Positions 10,440-20,640 of a stretch of 64,000 nt of DNA are shown here, one piece after another; the stretch's first letter is position 1; each line of letters begins with the position of its first letter. The stretch is from NCBI GenBank assembly GCA_022478985.1, contig JAKSZP010004227.1:1-64000 (forward strand), in the 5' to 3' direction. This DNA is from Massospora cicadina (taxonomy: Eukaryota > Entomophthoromycota > Entomophthoromycetes > Entomophthorales > Entomophthoraceae). A program made the translations under genes and the position numbers. A model generated the notes under the pieces. The model did no database searches. It saw nothing but the letters and a program-made list of their open reading frames with translations, and was not told the origin of the DNA.

Positions 10440-11093
10440 TGTCGGACAATTACAAGTCCAATATATCAAAAAAGCTACTCAGAGTTGAAAGATGAAAACT
10501 TGGCCAAAACACCCTGGTAATTCTCAGTGTTTCGCGCATTGGGGTAACACTTCTATTAGTAAAACTTGGGCAAATAATACTATTTTGGGCAGTTGGATTG
10601 CGCCAAACATGTGGTGGAATCAAGGGAGCTATTCAGAGGTCCCTCCTCGCCTTGCAACGAATATAGTTTAACTCGCGCTGTAGAGACCAGCCCCTTTTAT
10701 AGGGTTGGAGGGATCCTCACATTATGCAAATAATTTTTTCATCAAATGATTGGGTATAAATCTAAACTACCTGTCATTGCCCCCATCAGCCAATTTATGA
10801 ACTAAGGCAAGCTTCAAAAGATCTGATAGGTCCACCACCCATATTACCTAATTTAGAATTTTCTAAGCAATCCAAACTTTGAGCCTCAACATTTAAATAC
10901 TAGCATTGATTTATTATGAGGGTTTGCTTCTTGACCTCAGTATTGCATCTTATAAACCTATAAAAAATGATCTTTTATTTTAGTTTTAATTCTAAAATTA
11001 TTTATTATAAAGGTAGTTGACCACCACTTCTTTTTCCCCACAGTAGAGAACCAACTTCTCCTGCTCATTATTGTTGGGATTAGGTGTAAAAAA
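10440..11093 (+). repeat. Element F 5' LTR, first part
   Basis: Starts TGTCGGACAATTACAAG and runs parallel to 19210 onwards. The match stops at 11093, where a foreign 3.0 kb sequence begins inside the LTR. The LTR resumes at 14089. Confidence 0.85.
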
Positions 11094-11186
11094 CGGAAAC
11101 TTTTCTTTTTACTCGGAGTTACTTTTGATCAATATTAATAAAAAGTAAATTATATCTAGACCTACACCTACCGCCTACCTCCCCGT

Positions 11187-12080
11187 TTGATCCAAATGAC
11201 ATCAGATTCTCCGCAAGCTGCTCCCATGTGGGGCAGCGGTGAAGCCCCATCCAGCATTTTCTGTTCAGCGGGAAAATGTTCTCAGACTGGTTCATCTAGT
11301 CCTACTAAATCCTCAGGTCAGTTATTCCATCCAAAGATATTGAAATTCACCTTTCACATGCCAATGACATGCCTCATAGCCCACTTGTTCTCCCCCACTC
11401 CCAGCTGCGTTTTGGCCTTTGGGTCAAATATGGGAAGTTGTTCCCAAATGCAGAAAAGCCATTATTGACATTTCCCAGGCAGTGATGCTGCTGGCCGGAT
11501 TTATCAATTTCTACCCTATAAGGGGTATTTTGATCTCAGCTTCATCTGCAAAGCTGATGCCGCCACTGTGGCCAATGTACCACTGGCTTTCCAGGGCACC
11601 CCTATCCCCACAACGCGCACGTGGATCCCCACCAACACCACTATGGTGGTTCAGTTAACAGGGTTGTCCACTCACCTTTCCCCCATAGTACTCCATCAGG
11701 CGTTTATGGGAAGGCTTGACCACATGTGATTCAAACCACATCCTTCAGCTTTTGGTCCCCAATGGGGCTGCTCACCTTGCTGGGACTTGGGCATTTGCCA
11801 CAGTTAGCCCAAATTTTAAAAAAATTGCTTGGTCAATTCCCTCCCCCGCATCATCATTTCTTCTGCCCCCAACCACCCATTCTGGGCCCATGTCAGGGTG
11901 GGCAGACTATGTGTCCATCCTGCTTTGAGTTGGATCACTCAAAGCGTAAATGTCCTTATCTCGCTGCATCTGCCAGACGTGCGTTACCCCCTTCTGGCCC
12001 CTAATACGCCAAACACCCCACTGCCTTTCTGGTATGGGTTTAATCCTTCCCCCCTCCCCAAAACCTGCAGCCACTGAAGC
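11187..12080 (+). pseudogene. LINE ORF1-like remnant (RRM-like segment and CCHC knuckle)
   Basis: Several frames give pieces of an ORF1 protein. One reads MVVQLTGLSTHLSPIVLHQA (about 11640-11710), which resembles an RNA-recognition fold. A CCHC zinc knuckle, CPSCFELDHSKRKC (about 11910-11955), fits C-x2-C-x4-H-x4-C exactly. LINE K has the same order, RRM-like then CCHC. ORF1 proteins bind element RNA. Frameshifts prevent a continuous product. Confidence 0.55.
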
Positions 12081-12183
12081 ACCCGCAACTGCAAATCAGC
12101 CCCCTCCTCAGTCCAGTGCCACATGCGATTCAGACAATTGGGAGACAGCTTGGATAACTTTTTGGTCCCTGTCAGAATTTTAA

Positions 12184-14035
12184 CCAGATAGAATCCTCCA
12201 ATGATTTAGCATTATTTGGGATGAAATGGCCAATCCTGGAGGAATGGCTTATTGACTGGTTTTCATATATAAAGTGATTGCTGGTTAGTTGCTCCCCAAT
12301 TTTTGAGCTGAAATAATATTCTGCCAAGTTTGGAAATAGGTTTGAGTGGGGCAAATTGGTGGCCCTGAATTAGTATAAGGATCACTGGAAACTAATAGCC
12401 GAGGATGATCCATTTGGTATCAGTCATCAGAATCAGTGTTTGACGCCAACTGCTATTCATGGACCATTGGGGGATTTCCGGTGAAAAGTCAATGTATTCA
12501 CTTCAATTGTCCATCTAAGATTTTTCTGCCTGTACTATTTATTTGAGGTCAGCAGATCTAACAATTTATGAGTTTGAAGTGGCCGAGGTTGTTTCCAGTG
12601 CCTCATTTAGTATAATCAATTATCACCTGAATAAGGCGATTCCTAATCAGTTGACTGAGATAAGTTGAGAAGAGATGTCAGCAAGAAGCTGAGATGTTCC
12701 AAGTCAAATCGAGCAAATGAAGTTCTTTCTGGCGCATTATTATCAACTCAAAGGTCAAATCCAAATTCAACGTTTAATTAGATTAATTATTTATATGGTT
12801 CACCAGCAACTTAAGGCCAAGGATGAGCAAAACTAATTTGGACATTGGGAAGGATGGAGTAAGAGGGCCAACGCCAGGGAAGAGAATAACGTAGTAGAAG
12901 AAGAAGAGTGGTTGGCTGGAAGAAGCAGAAGAAGAGCTGATAGGTCGGTGGTGGGTGCAGTAGCCCTTTTGTAAATAGTATAAATACCTGGCGCTTCCTT
13001 CTCACTAAATATCTCCCTTTGCCTATTCCACCTTTTGTTATAATTTATAATTTATTTCGTTAGTTAGGGATTAGGCTAGGGGATCCCCAAATGGCATGGG
13101 TGACATGCCAAGGGGTTAGCTGGTGCTGCTGGCCCCAACGCCTAAAGTAAAACGGCAAGGGCTGAACATTATTCATACTGGTTAGCCTGACAACTAGCAG
13201 AGCTCTTAACTGAAATTTTGACAGTCCCACGTTATTCCTCAATTGACATCCACAGCCCATAAATTCATTAACCCCAATTTTTAATACAATTTGACTCATG
13301 GACTGCATTATTGAAACTGATGAAGTGGGAAAAGTTATTGAAAACTCGTAAGCCAAATTGAAGAATTTATCCAGGTACAGCACCCCATTCAGACCCCTCA
13401 GCGTTTTTACGCCCTCTGGCTGGATACATATGTGTTCCAATCTACCCAACAGCTCTCTGTATCAGCAGCTGAGCACCAAGGTATTAGTGACATCCGTGAG
13501 GGTGCTGACAGATCAGTGGCTATACTAGCCAAGGGTATCCCTCCTCCCATTATTGCCCTGACCCTGTCTCACAGGGCAAACGTGATATTCTCAACCTCCG
13601 CAAACAAATGACTGCGCCATCCAGAAGGTAGCTGAAACTTCGAAAAACAAGTCAAAAGCCACCTGCGCCACCACTGCTCTGTTATCCCAGCTCCCTTCCA
13701 TCCGCCTTCATGTGGAAGGCTGCTTATCTCAGTACCTAGGTGCAAATTTTGCTGCGGGTAATTAACCAAATCCAGCCAATCATCAGATGACTTGCCCCTC
13801 ATGTCGCTGACCACCCCACACCATTACTTGACACCTTGAACCGTGCTCTTACCTATGAGGAGGAATCTGATGATGAGGATGAGCCCCCCAATCCCCCTTC
13901 CCTTCCACCATGGTGGGATGAGTGGCTCGCCACTGTCTTACCTAGTTGGTTGTGATCTCTTTAATTTGAGTTTCCTCACTCATTTTGGGCGGTCAACTCA
14001 TTCTGTTTGGGTAGGTCTGTTTTTTTCATAATTTT
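12184..14035 (+). other. Unassigned 3' half of the LINE-like insert
   Basis: I find no RT or endonuclease motif here. There is a TATA-like box (GTATAAATACC) at about 12980. An acidic plus-strand peptide (ALTYEEESDDEDEPPNPP, about 13850-13905) ends at a stop near 13950. Short open segments between 13470 and 13700 also appear. A 129-codon minus-strand frame (13060-13449) shows no known domain. This could be unrelated sequence captured by the element. Confidence 0.35.
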
Positions 14036-14088
14036 TTTCTCTTTGAGATTTGGTAATTTCTGTTCCCTGGTCAGCGTACCTCAAATAA

Positions 14089-14139
14089 ATTAGGTGTGAA
14101 AAAAGCACCAGCGAGCAAAACATATCATGAATACCAACA
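14089..14139 (+). repeat. Element F 5' LTR, last part
   Basis: The LTR resumes with TTAGGTGTGAAAAAAGCACC and ends ATACCAACA. This parallels the end of the 3' LTR (CTGAATTCCAACA at 19923). Confidence 0.8.
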
Positions 14140-14141
14140 AT

Positions 14142-14159
14142 TGGTGCTCACTACTGGGA
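14142..14159 (+). other. Element F: tRNA primer-binding site
   Basis: TGGTGCTCACTACTGGGA begins two bases after the LTR. It differs from the shared primer site TGGTGCTCACTACAGGGG in two positions. Confidence 0.75.
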
Positions 14160-14190
14160 CCTGTACAACACAAAGCAAAAAACCCAAAAA

Positions 14191-15215
14191 ATGGCAGCTG
14201 GTGGAGGGACTTACCCTCACAACCTTCCTGCTTCTGCTGAGTCCCGGTTAGTTATTTTAGAACAACAGTTAAATATTGCTTTGTCTCTCCTTAAACGGCT
14301 TGAGCAGCGCCCTTCTCAAGGCCCACATGGGGAGTCCCTATTATTGAAAAAATCCTTCTCAGAGAAAAGTTCACACTGGGTGAGGGCAGTATTGCCTCCT
14401 TCCATTAAGTTTATGAATCTACAATGGAAGGAGCAACTGACCCATCAAAAAATCCAGTTCATTCTTCCATGCTTGAGTCAGATAGCGCAGTAAATAATGG
14501 TCCCCTATATGGTTAACCTCAGCACTTGGGCAGAGGTTAAGAAAGCGCTACTTGAAGAATTTTATTTCCAATCAGAGTTTACAATGACAAAAACAGGCCT
14601 TTATGTGCCTTAGCCTTCTTGAGAGAGAATTAATCCCCTCTTTTGTTGAGCGATTCTATAGTAAAGCTCAAACTCTGTTGCTGGCCAAACTGCTTCCTCT
14701 AAATGATGCTATTGCTGCTATCGTTGTTAGCTTGGCGTCTTATCTCTATTTAGCAATGCATATCTCCGCAGTCAAGTCACTTTCTGAACTGTATGAATAG
14801 CAAAGAGGCTCTGCTAGCAGTGGCTGACTTTTATATACTTGAACTGCTGCAAAGAGCTCCAAAGCGAAAATTAACTCTGACCCCTCCAGTCTCTTATATG
14901 GCCTCCCCACTCTGGAACCCAGCTTCTGCAGAGCTGAAGCAACCAGCTACTTCTCCATCATGTGAGGATAGCCATAAAATACTGGTATTTATAGGGCAGC
15001 GCTCCCTTCCAGCCTCAGTTTCAAATGCTCAGCTGGTTGAAATTATCACTTTGCCTTGTTCTCCTCTTTCTGAGAAGTCTACTAAGGTGGATAAAAAACC
15101 TTGTCCCTCCAAGCCAATGTCTCAATCCCCCTCAGCCTCACCTCATGCTGCCCTTAATTTAAAATCTGAAAGCCTGGGGAAGTTTAAGCCTGTAACATCT
15201 AAGGACAAAGGCTAA
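14191..15215 (+). pseudogene. Element F: gag
   Basis: The ATG at 14191, 32 bases after the primer site, opens a 100-codon frame. It begins MAAGGGTYPHNLP and includes a coiled-coil-like stretch, LVILEQQLNIALSLLKRLEQ. Further segments at 14603-14800 and 14793-15215 continue it in other frames. The last one is Pro/Ser/Lys-rich (TPPVSYMAS, SKPMSQSPSASP). No zinc knuckle is visible, as in D. Capsid function is inferred from position and similarity to D. Confidence 0.6.
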
Positions 15216-15638
15216 GAAACTACACTTATAACACCTGTCCCAAAAGTTGTTGCAGCTACGATGCTCCCTTCAAAGTCAAAGTGTGTAGATGAGCGTTAAA
15301 AAGTCATCCCCTGTTAGGAGATCAAACCGGTTTCTCATCCCCTTCTTAATAACTTGTTGAGGTGCATTGACAATCCCTCTGATGATGAGTCTGAAGGGAA
15401 TGGTGAAGACGTAGACTATTATATTTTGAGAGCCCCAATGGAAGTGCAGATTCCATATAGGTTGAGGCCTGAAAGAATTGATATAGCTATGATACCTTAA
15501 CGAACCTATCTCTAGCAGTTGTTGAGGTTTTCAGAGGTGATTGGTACCATTAGTGATGCTGACCATCTTATTGGGACAGTGATACGATCCACCCAGCAGG
15601 TGCAAACCCTCCAATATATCAAAGAAAAATAACCTGCG

Positions 15639-16030
15639 ATGGCTCAACGCCTTGCTTCCACTCTCCATTTGAAGGAGGTCCTTGCCATCCCCCCTACTTT
15701 TGGTACCACCATAATCAATGTAGAGGTTGTTATCAATAAAGTGCATATTCTAGCCATCCTTGATATGGGTGCTCCAGTGAGCGTGATCTCTTATAGGCAT
15801 ATCAAGAAAATTAAGCTGGCACACTATCTGGATTATTCCCAAGAGTATGGAACTGCAGGGCCTAACAATACTCGAGCTATTGGAGCCTAATCTTCTCTAC
15901 CCATAAGAATTGGGAAGCTTCTACTTGCTTCCCCTGCTGTAGCATTAACCAACAATGTATACGACCTACACATTGGCACGCAATTCATTATTGAGTATGA
16001 CGGAATTATAAATTTAAAACAGTGATTTCT
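15639..16030 (+). pseudogene. Element F: aspartic protease
   Basis: The frame gives HILAILDMGAPVSVISYRHI, then QEYGTAGPNNTRAIGA. After a stop it continues SSLPIRIGKLLL and YDLHIGTQFIIEYDG. This covers a retropepsin from active site to C-terminus. The catalytic triplet is D-M-G instead of D-S/T-G, so it is probably dead. A 15216-15638 linker upstream has no recognisable domain. Confidence 0.7.
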
Positions 16031-16149
16031 CTCCATAGTAAATTATAAAATTCACCTAGTCTTTACAAACGATGTTCCTAAGATAAATATATGCATGCGT
16101 AGTTGAGTACCCTTCATACGCCCTAACCATTATTTGTATCATGACGGGA

Positions 16150-16490
16150 AGAAAATGAAAATGCTCTCTGACTCCGTGGATGCTTCAGAAGGCATTCCAT
16201 TTTATGCGTCAGTGAGGTAGTAAGCAAAGCGGATGAACAAAAGGTGATAGACATCAAAATTACTATGCAAATCCCTGCAACTTCCTTCTGCACATAACAA
16301 GCAATTATGGAATAAGCCCTTCGAGACCTCAGATATTGCCAGGTATCTTAGACCCTGCCTACCAGAGACCTATTAATCTATTCTTCTGGGGAATCTTACT
16401 AACAGGGACATAGTTGTAAATAAGCAATAAGAGATTGGTAAAGCCCTGCTGATTACAATTGAGGACATCCTAAAGTCCAGTATATTGGGT
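16150..16490 (+). pseudogene. Element F: dUTPase-like module
   Basis: Segments read VIDIKITMQIPA (about 16240-16280), then QILPGILDPAYQRP (about 16333-16375), then ILLGNLTNRDIVVNK and IGKALLITIEDI. LPGILDPAYQR matches dUTPase motif 3 (GxIDxxYxG) with both Asp and Tyr present. The next segment matches the strand and motif 4 region. It lies between protease and RT. Frames shift between segments. Confidence 0.55.
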
Positions 16491-16492
16491 CA

Positions 16493-17440
16493 ATGCTAGA
16501 TATGAGCCTACCCACTGACCAAATGATATGTTCTTTGCCCAACGTTCAAATTTCTGACAATCCAACTATCACTGAGCTTTGTATTGTTCATTCTATACTG
16601 GAGTTATATAGTGAAATTTATTCCAAATCTTATACTGACTATGGGCATATGAAGGGCTGGTGCCACACCATTGATGTTGGTGATGTCAAGCCTATCCAAT
16701 CTAAGCCTTATTTGAAATCAAAAGTTAAGGAACTCCAGATGAGGACGAAACTTTGACAGATACTGGACGCGGGGATACTGATGCTTTCTCTAAGCCCTTG
16801 GTCATCTCAATTATCTCTTATAAAAAAGAATGGTGGGCATCAGGTAGTTATGGATTACCACAAGCTGAATAAACTCAATAAGAAAAACAGCTACCCATTC
16901 TCCCAAATTAACAACGCTCTGGGACAGCTCTCTAGGTCTAAGCTCTTCTCTGCCATGGACTTGGCTAGAGAATACTAGCAGATGGAGCTTTCTCCGCAAG
17001 ACTAGGAAACGTGTGCGCTTTTCTGCAGTGAGGGTCTCTTCCAACTTACCCAATTATCACAAGGGTTGTGTAATGCGCCCGCAAGTTTCCAACGAGATAA
17101 GGACCACATCTTGTAGGATCTGAAGCTTAGTTGCGTAGTTGTCTATCTTGATGATATCACCGTCTTCTCTTAAAATTCAATTAGCACCTTTCCCTCTTAA
17201 AGGAATTTTTCCAGCACCTGCGGGCCTCTCACATTAAGCTAGAGACTTCCAAATGTACATTATATCAAAAGAAGTTGGATGCCTTGGCCTCGCCATGCCC
17301 TCAGATGGATCCATCCTCTCCATGATAAGGTTGAGGCGATATAAAAAATTCCAGCACCCAAAACCCTCCACATTATAAAGGTGTTCTTGGGCATGATGGG
17401 GTACTACCATCAACTTATCCCATATTCGCTCAGCTCAGTG
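16493..17440 (+). pseudogene. Element F: reverse transcriptase
   Basis: The N-terminus MLDMSLPTDQMICSLPNVQ opens at 16493. VMDYHKLNKLNKKNSYPF follows, then SKLFSAMDLAREY. The next codon, normally Trp of GYWQ, is TAG. The palm reads SQGLCNAPASFQR and the catalytic loop CVVVYLDDITVFS is intact (about 17128-17170). FLGMMGYYHQ marks the thumb near 17385. It resembles D's RT closely. At least four stops and several frame changes inactivate it. Confidence 0.75.
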
Positions 17441-17905
17441 AGCCCCTCATATGCCTTTTAGCTAAGAGCACCCATTTCTATTGAGGAGCGGAACAACAGG
17501 CTGCTTTTTAAACGCTGAAAAGATTGCTGCAGCGACGTCCAATCCTACGCAGCCCTGATTATAGTAAACCCCTCATGCTGTTTACTGATGCCTCCGACTA
17601 CACTGTTGGAGCTATCTTGGCTCAACTGGATGAGCGTGGGGTTTATTATCCCGTCTCATCTTAAGCAAGATGATTTCTAAGGCAGAACAAAAATATAGAG
17701 TCAGTGAGAAGGAGTGCCTTGTCATCTTGATCGCAGTTAAATTTTACCATCCTTTCCTATATGGGACCTTGTTTAAAGTGATCACTGACGACGCCTCCCT
17801 AAAAAATTACAAAAAATGAATGATCTTAATTGGTGGTTGGAATGCTGGACTTTGAAGCTCCAGCACACTGATATGACTATTGAGCACTGAGCTGGGACAA
17901 GCCAC
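17441..17905 (+). pseudogene. Element F: RNase H
   Basis: The frame reads LFTDASDYTVGAILAQLDER and then YYPVSS before a stop. It resumes with KAEQKYRVSEKECLVILIA, and VITDDASLKNYKK closes the domain near 17810. The first catalytic Asp (TDAS) and the VSEKECL block are preserved. Confidence 0.7.
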
Positions 17906-17909
17906 ATGA

Positions 17910-19190
17910 ATGTCGATGGGGTTGACTTGGCTGCCCTTCCTTCACTTAGATAATAGTAAAGTAGAGAGGCTACATGACCTCCTAATGACTCCTGACGCTT
18001 GGGAGGATAAGGATAAATCCGTTCAGAAGATGATAGCCCAACACTATCAGAAAACTAAGGTGGATAATGGAAAATTATACAATAAAGTAGGGATAAACTG
18101 GTTATCCCACCTCCGACCATCTGAGCGATTACCTGTTATTATGGAATATCATGCCATCCTAGAGCATAGTGGAGTGAGGAAAAACTATGAATGGGTAAAA
18201 GAACGCTACTACTTGGAGGGAATCATGAAGACCATCATCGAAGTCCTAGATGCCTGTCCAACATAAAAAAGCAATCCAGATTCAAAACCAAGTATCAATA
18301 TCAACCTACCACCCCTTAACAGCCTTTCCAAACGTTAAGTCTGGATGTGGTTGGCCCTCTACCCCAAAGTAGAGTTAAAATTGATAAATCTTGGTAGGAA
18401 TTAATCACTTTACCAAATGGGTCAAGGCTGTGGCTCTTCCAGCTCAGACGGCCAAAGCCATTGCCACTTTTCTCCATCAATATATCTTTGCTTGACATGG
18501 ATGCCCTCAAGTTCTGCTCTGTGATAATAGTAAAAAGTTCACCTCCCAAGTGATGAATATCCTCGCTACATCCATGGGCACGCAACAGCTCTTTTCTGCC
18601 CCCTACAACCCTTCAACTAGTGGTATTGTGGAAAGAGCCAATGGGACCTTGGTTTCTATATTACGGAAAATGGCTACTTCTGACTTTTTTCAATGGGATC
18701 AGTACTTACCCAGTGCCCTCATGACCTACCATATTAGTTACTACTATATCCTTAAGATATCTCCTTTCCATGTGTTGTATGAGTGAGAACATGGGGTGCC
18801 TGCTCTACTCGCCAAAGATGTTTTCTCAGTTAATACTGAACCAGATCATGCCATGAAGAATTTTTCAAGCATATCATCCAGTTACAGTCTGAGGCAAAGA
18901 TCAATTTAGCAAAAACTGTCACAAATGAGGTCCAAGCGGACCATCTAGTACTAAAAAAAGAGGTCCAAGCGGCCAATGAGTTTCGTCCAGCACTCCCTTC
19001 CTTCCAAGTGTCAAATTTGGTACTCTACTGCCACAACTAAATTTATGCTTAGAAAGTAAAAGTTTGGGTTTATCTGGGAAGGGCCTTTTGTTATCACCTG
19101 TAAGCGAGGGGATGAGTAATTTATTAGATCGCTTGCTTCTGGAGTTAATATTATCAAAGTTCATGGATGGTTCTTGTGACCTTATTCACC
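17910..19190 (+). pseudogene. Element F: integrase with GPF tail
   Basis: The frame at 17910-18266 carries the zinc-finger part (EYHAILEHSGVRKNYEWVKE, DACPT). The core has SLDVVGPLP (about 18340) and CDNSKKFTSQ (about 18520). The Glu follows in NPSTSGIVERANGTLVSIL (about 18610-18665). The C-terminal GPY/F-like block reads FIWEGPFVITCKRGDE near 19070-19115. A 20-bp micro-insertion adds 33 bp in frame at 18940-18972. Stops and frame changes are present. Confidence 0.75.
18940..18959 (+). repeat. Micro-insertion 2 (20 bp) with 13-bp target duplication
   Basis: ACCATCTAGTACTAAAAAAA is flanked by GAGGTCCAAGCGG at 18927-18939 and 18960-18972. The homologous integrase of D (about 42850-42890) lacks it and reads KTVTKEGQAANE. 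F reads KTVTNEVQ, then the extra residues, then AANEF, so the empty site is visible. The insert and duplication add 33 bp and keep the frame. Confidence 0.8.
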
Positions 19191-19209
19191 CTACCACTCT
19201 TTAAGTAGG

Positions 19210-19923
19210 TATATAGACAATTACAAGTCCAAAGTATTTAAAAGAGTGATTCAATGGTGAATGATGAAAAAATTGGCCAAGATACCCTGGTCAATTCTCA
19301 GTGTTACCCCACGATTTGGGGTAGCACTTCTATTAGTTAAAACTGGGCAAATAATACTAGTTTGGGAAGTCAGATTGCGCCGAACATGCAGCGGCATCAT
19401 TGGAGCCATTCAAAGGTCCCTCCTCGCCTTACAACGAATTTAGTTCAACTCACACTGCAGAGAAAGGCCTCTTTTACAGGGTTGGAGGGATCTTCGAAAT
19501 TTGCAAGTATTTTCCATCAAATTATTGGGTAAAAATATCAAAACCCTACCTCACAGATCTAAACTACCTGTCATCGCCCTCCATTGGCCAATTTATGAAG
19601 TAAGGTAAGTTTTGAATGATCTGATAGGTCCACCGCATATATTACCTAATTTAGAATTTGCTAATTAATCCAAACTTTAAGCCTCAACATCTAAATACTA
19701 GTATTGACTTATTATGAGGTTTCTTATCGACCTCAGTATTGCAGCTAATAAACCTATAAAAAACAATCTTTCATTTTAGTTGTAATTCTAGCTTTTTTAT
19801 TATAGAAGTAGTTGACAACACCTAATTTTTCCCCACAGTAGAGAACCAACTTTTCCTTCATATAATTGTTGGTTTAGGTGTGAAAAACGCATTAGCGAGA
19901 AAAACAAACCCTGAATTCCAACA
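19210..19923 (+). repeat. Element F 3' LTR
   Basis: Parallel to 10440-11093 and 14089-14139. It ends CTGAATTCCAACA at 19923. The first two bases have decayed (TATAGACAATTACAAG instead of TGTCGGACAATTACAAG). Confidence 0.8.
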
Positions 19924-20125
19924 GATATAATGGCTTGGAGTTCAGCATGGTCTTTTGAACTCAAAGATAACCTAGAATTCCATGCTCTCAGGTTAATTGT
20001 ATTTATCATTAATTATGAAGTATTAACACATCAGATAATGCTTCTTTTCTCATTTGAGGGAGGGTATCTATTATTATCATTATCTTCCATGTTTCATGAT
20101 CAATTTCACCAATTACAGCTCATGG
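19924..20125 (-). pseudogene. Element G: start of gag
   Basis: On the minus strand an ATG at 20009 opens MINTINLRAWNSRLSLSSKD and HAELQAII, and runs into element F at 19923. The primer site of G lies just upstream. The reading would continue at 10439 after removing F. Confidence 0.5.
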
Positions 20126-20144
20126 CCCCATGTAGTGAGCACCA
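20126..20144 (-). other. Element G: tRNA primer-binding site
   Basis: The minus strand reads TGGTGCTCACTACATGGGG three bases after the LTR end. It is the shared primer site with one changed base. Confidence 0.75.
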
Positions 20145-20147
20145 GAT

Positions 20148-20640
20148 TGTGGGTTTCAAAAAATGAATGTTGAACTTTGTGAGTACCCAGAGCAGAAGGG
20201 AACTGAAGTCATGAGTTGTCTTCAGATGGCTGGAGAGAGGCGATAGCGTAGCACTTTCACTTCTTCAAGGTCTACATTATATGCACTACTTTGGGCTGCA
20301 ATACTTATTGTAACTATGAAAAGAGGTGAAATTAATATAAATCTGCTAGGGAAACTATATGATACTCTAATGTTGAAGATTTCAATTTTTATAGGGCAAT
20401 TTAGGCGTTTTGTGGCAGATATAGCAATTGAGTCCTCTTTGTTCTGGATCTTCGCGTCTCATCCAATATGGGGGTTGAGCTGCAGTCACTTCCTTTAATC
20501 AACTTTAGGATTGTTGTCCTTCCATTGTGAGAGGGCGCCTGGGTGGTGGCCCATGGTGTCAAGATGATGTCACTGGGTGACAACTTCCAATTACTTCATT
20601 AATCATTGCCTGCTTAAGAGAAGAGGCTCATTTGATGACA
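20148..20640 (-). repeat. Element G 5' LTR
   Basis: A 493-bp stretch starts TGTCATCAAATGAGCC and ends AACCCACA on the minus strand, next to the primer site. Its partner lies off the window to the left, so the outer edge is inferred from the TG start and from E's RT resuming at 20641. Confidence 0.6.

Larger units (their letters stand above)
11094..14088 (+). mobile_element. LINE-like insertion in the F 5' LTR (2995 bp)
   Basis: The insert is bounded by an approximately 15-bp direct repeat, ATTAGGTGTaAAAAA at 11079-11093 and ATTAGGTGTgAAAAA from 14089. A long duplication of this kind is typical of target-primed LINE or SINE insertion. Its 3' end (CCCTGGTCAGCGTACCTCAA at 14065-14084, then ATAA) closely matches the 3' end of LINE K. 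It contains a decayed ORF1-like region but no recognisable endonuclease or RT. It looks like an internally deleted or non-autonomous relative of K. Confidence 0.7.
10440..19923 (+). mobile_element. Element F: Ty3/gypsy retrotransposon with split 5' LTR
   Basis: The 5' LTR (10440-11093 plus 14089-14139) and 3' LTR (19210-19923) flank a primer site, gag, protease, dUTPase-like module, RT, RNase H and integrase, all on the plus strand. Flanking 5-mers GATAG (10435-10439) and GATAT (19924-19928) differ by one base and probably are the target duplication. Without the 3.0 kb insert, F is about 6.47 kb. Its proteins are closest to element D. It lies in the gag of G. Confidence 0.85.
1..20640 (-). 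mobile_element. Element G: old Ty3/gypsy retrotransposon, minus strand, split by A and F
   Basis: G is read from its 5' LTR (20148-20640) leftwards: primer site 20126-20144, gag 19924-20125 continuing at about 8430-10439, protease, dUTPase-like module, RT, RNase H. Element F (10440-19923) interrupts gag and element A (351-6480) interrupts RNase H. The 3' end runs off the left edge. Domain order and strand stay consistent across both interruptions, which is the main evidence that the pieces belong together. The coding region is full of stops. G itself sits in element E, because E's RT resumes directly at 20641. Confidence 0.65.

Noticed and set aside
13060..13449. 129-codon minus-strand open frame as a host gene
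   Set aside because: No domain recognised, no start or intron context, and it lies inside the LINE-like insert. Left as unassigned.
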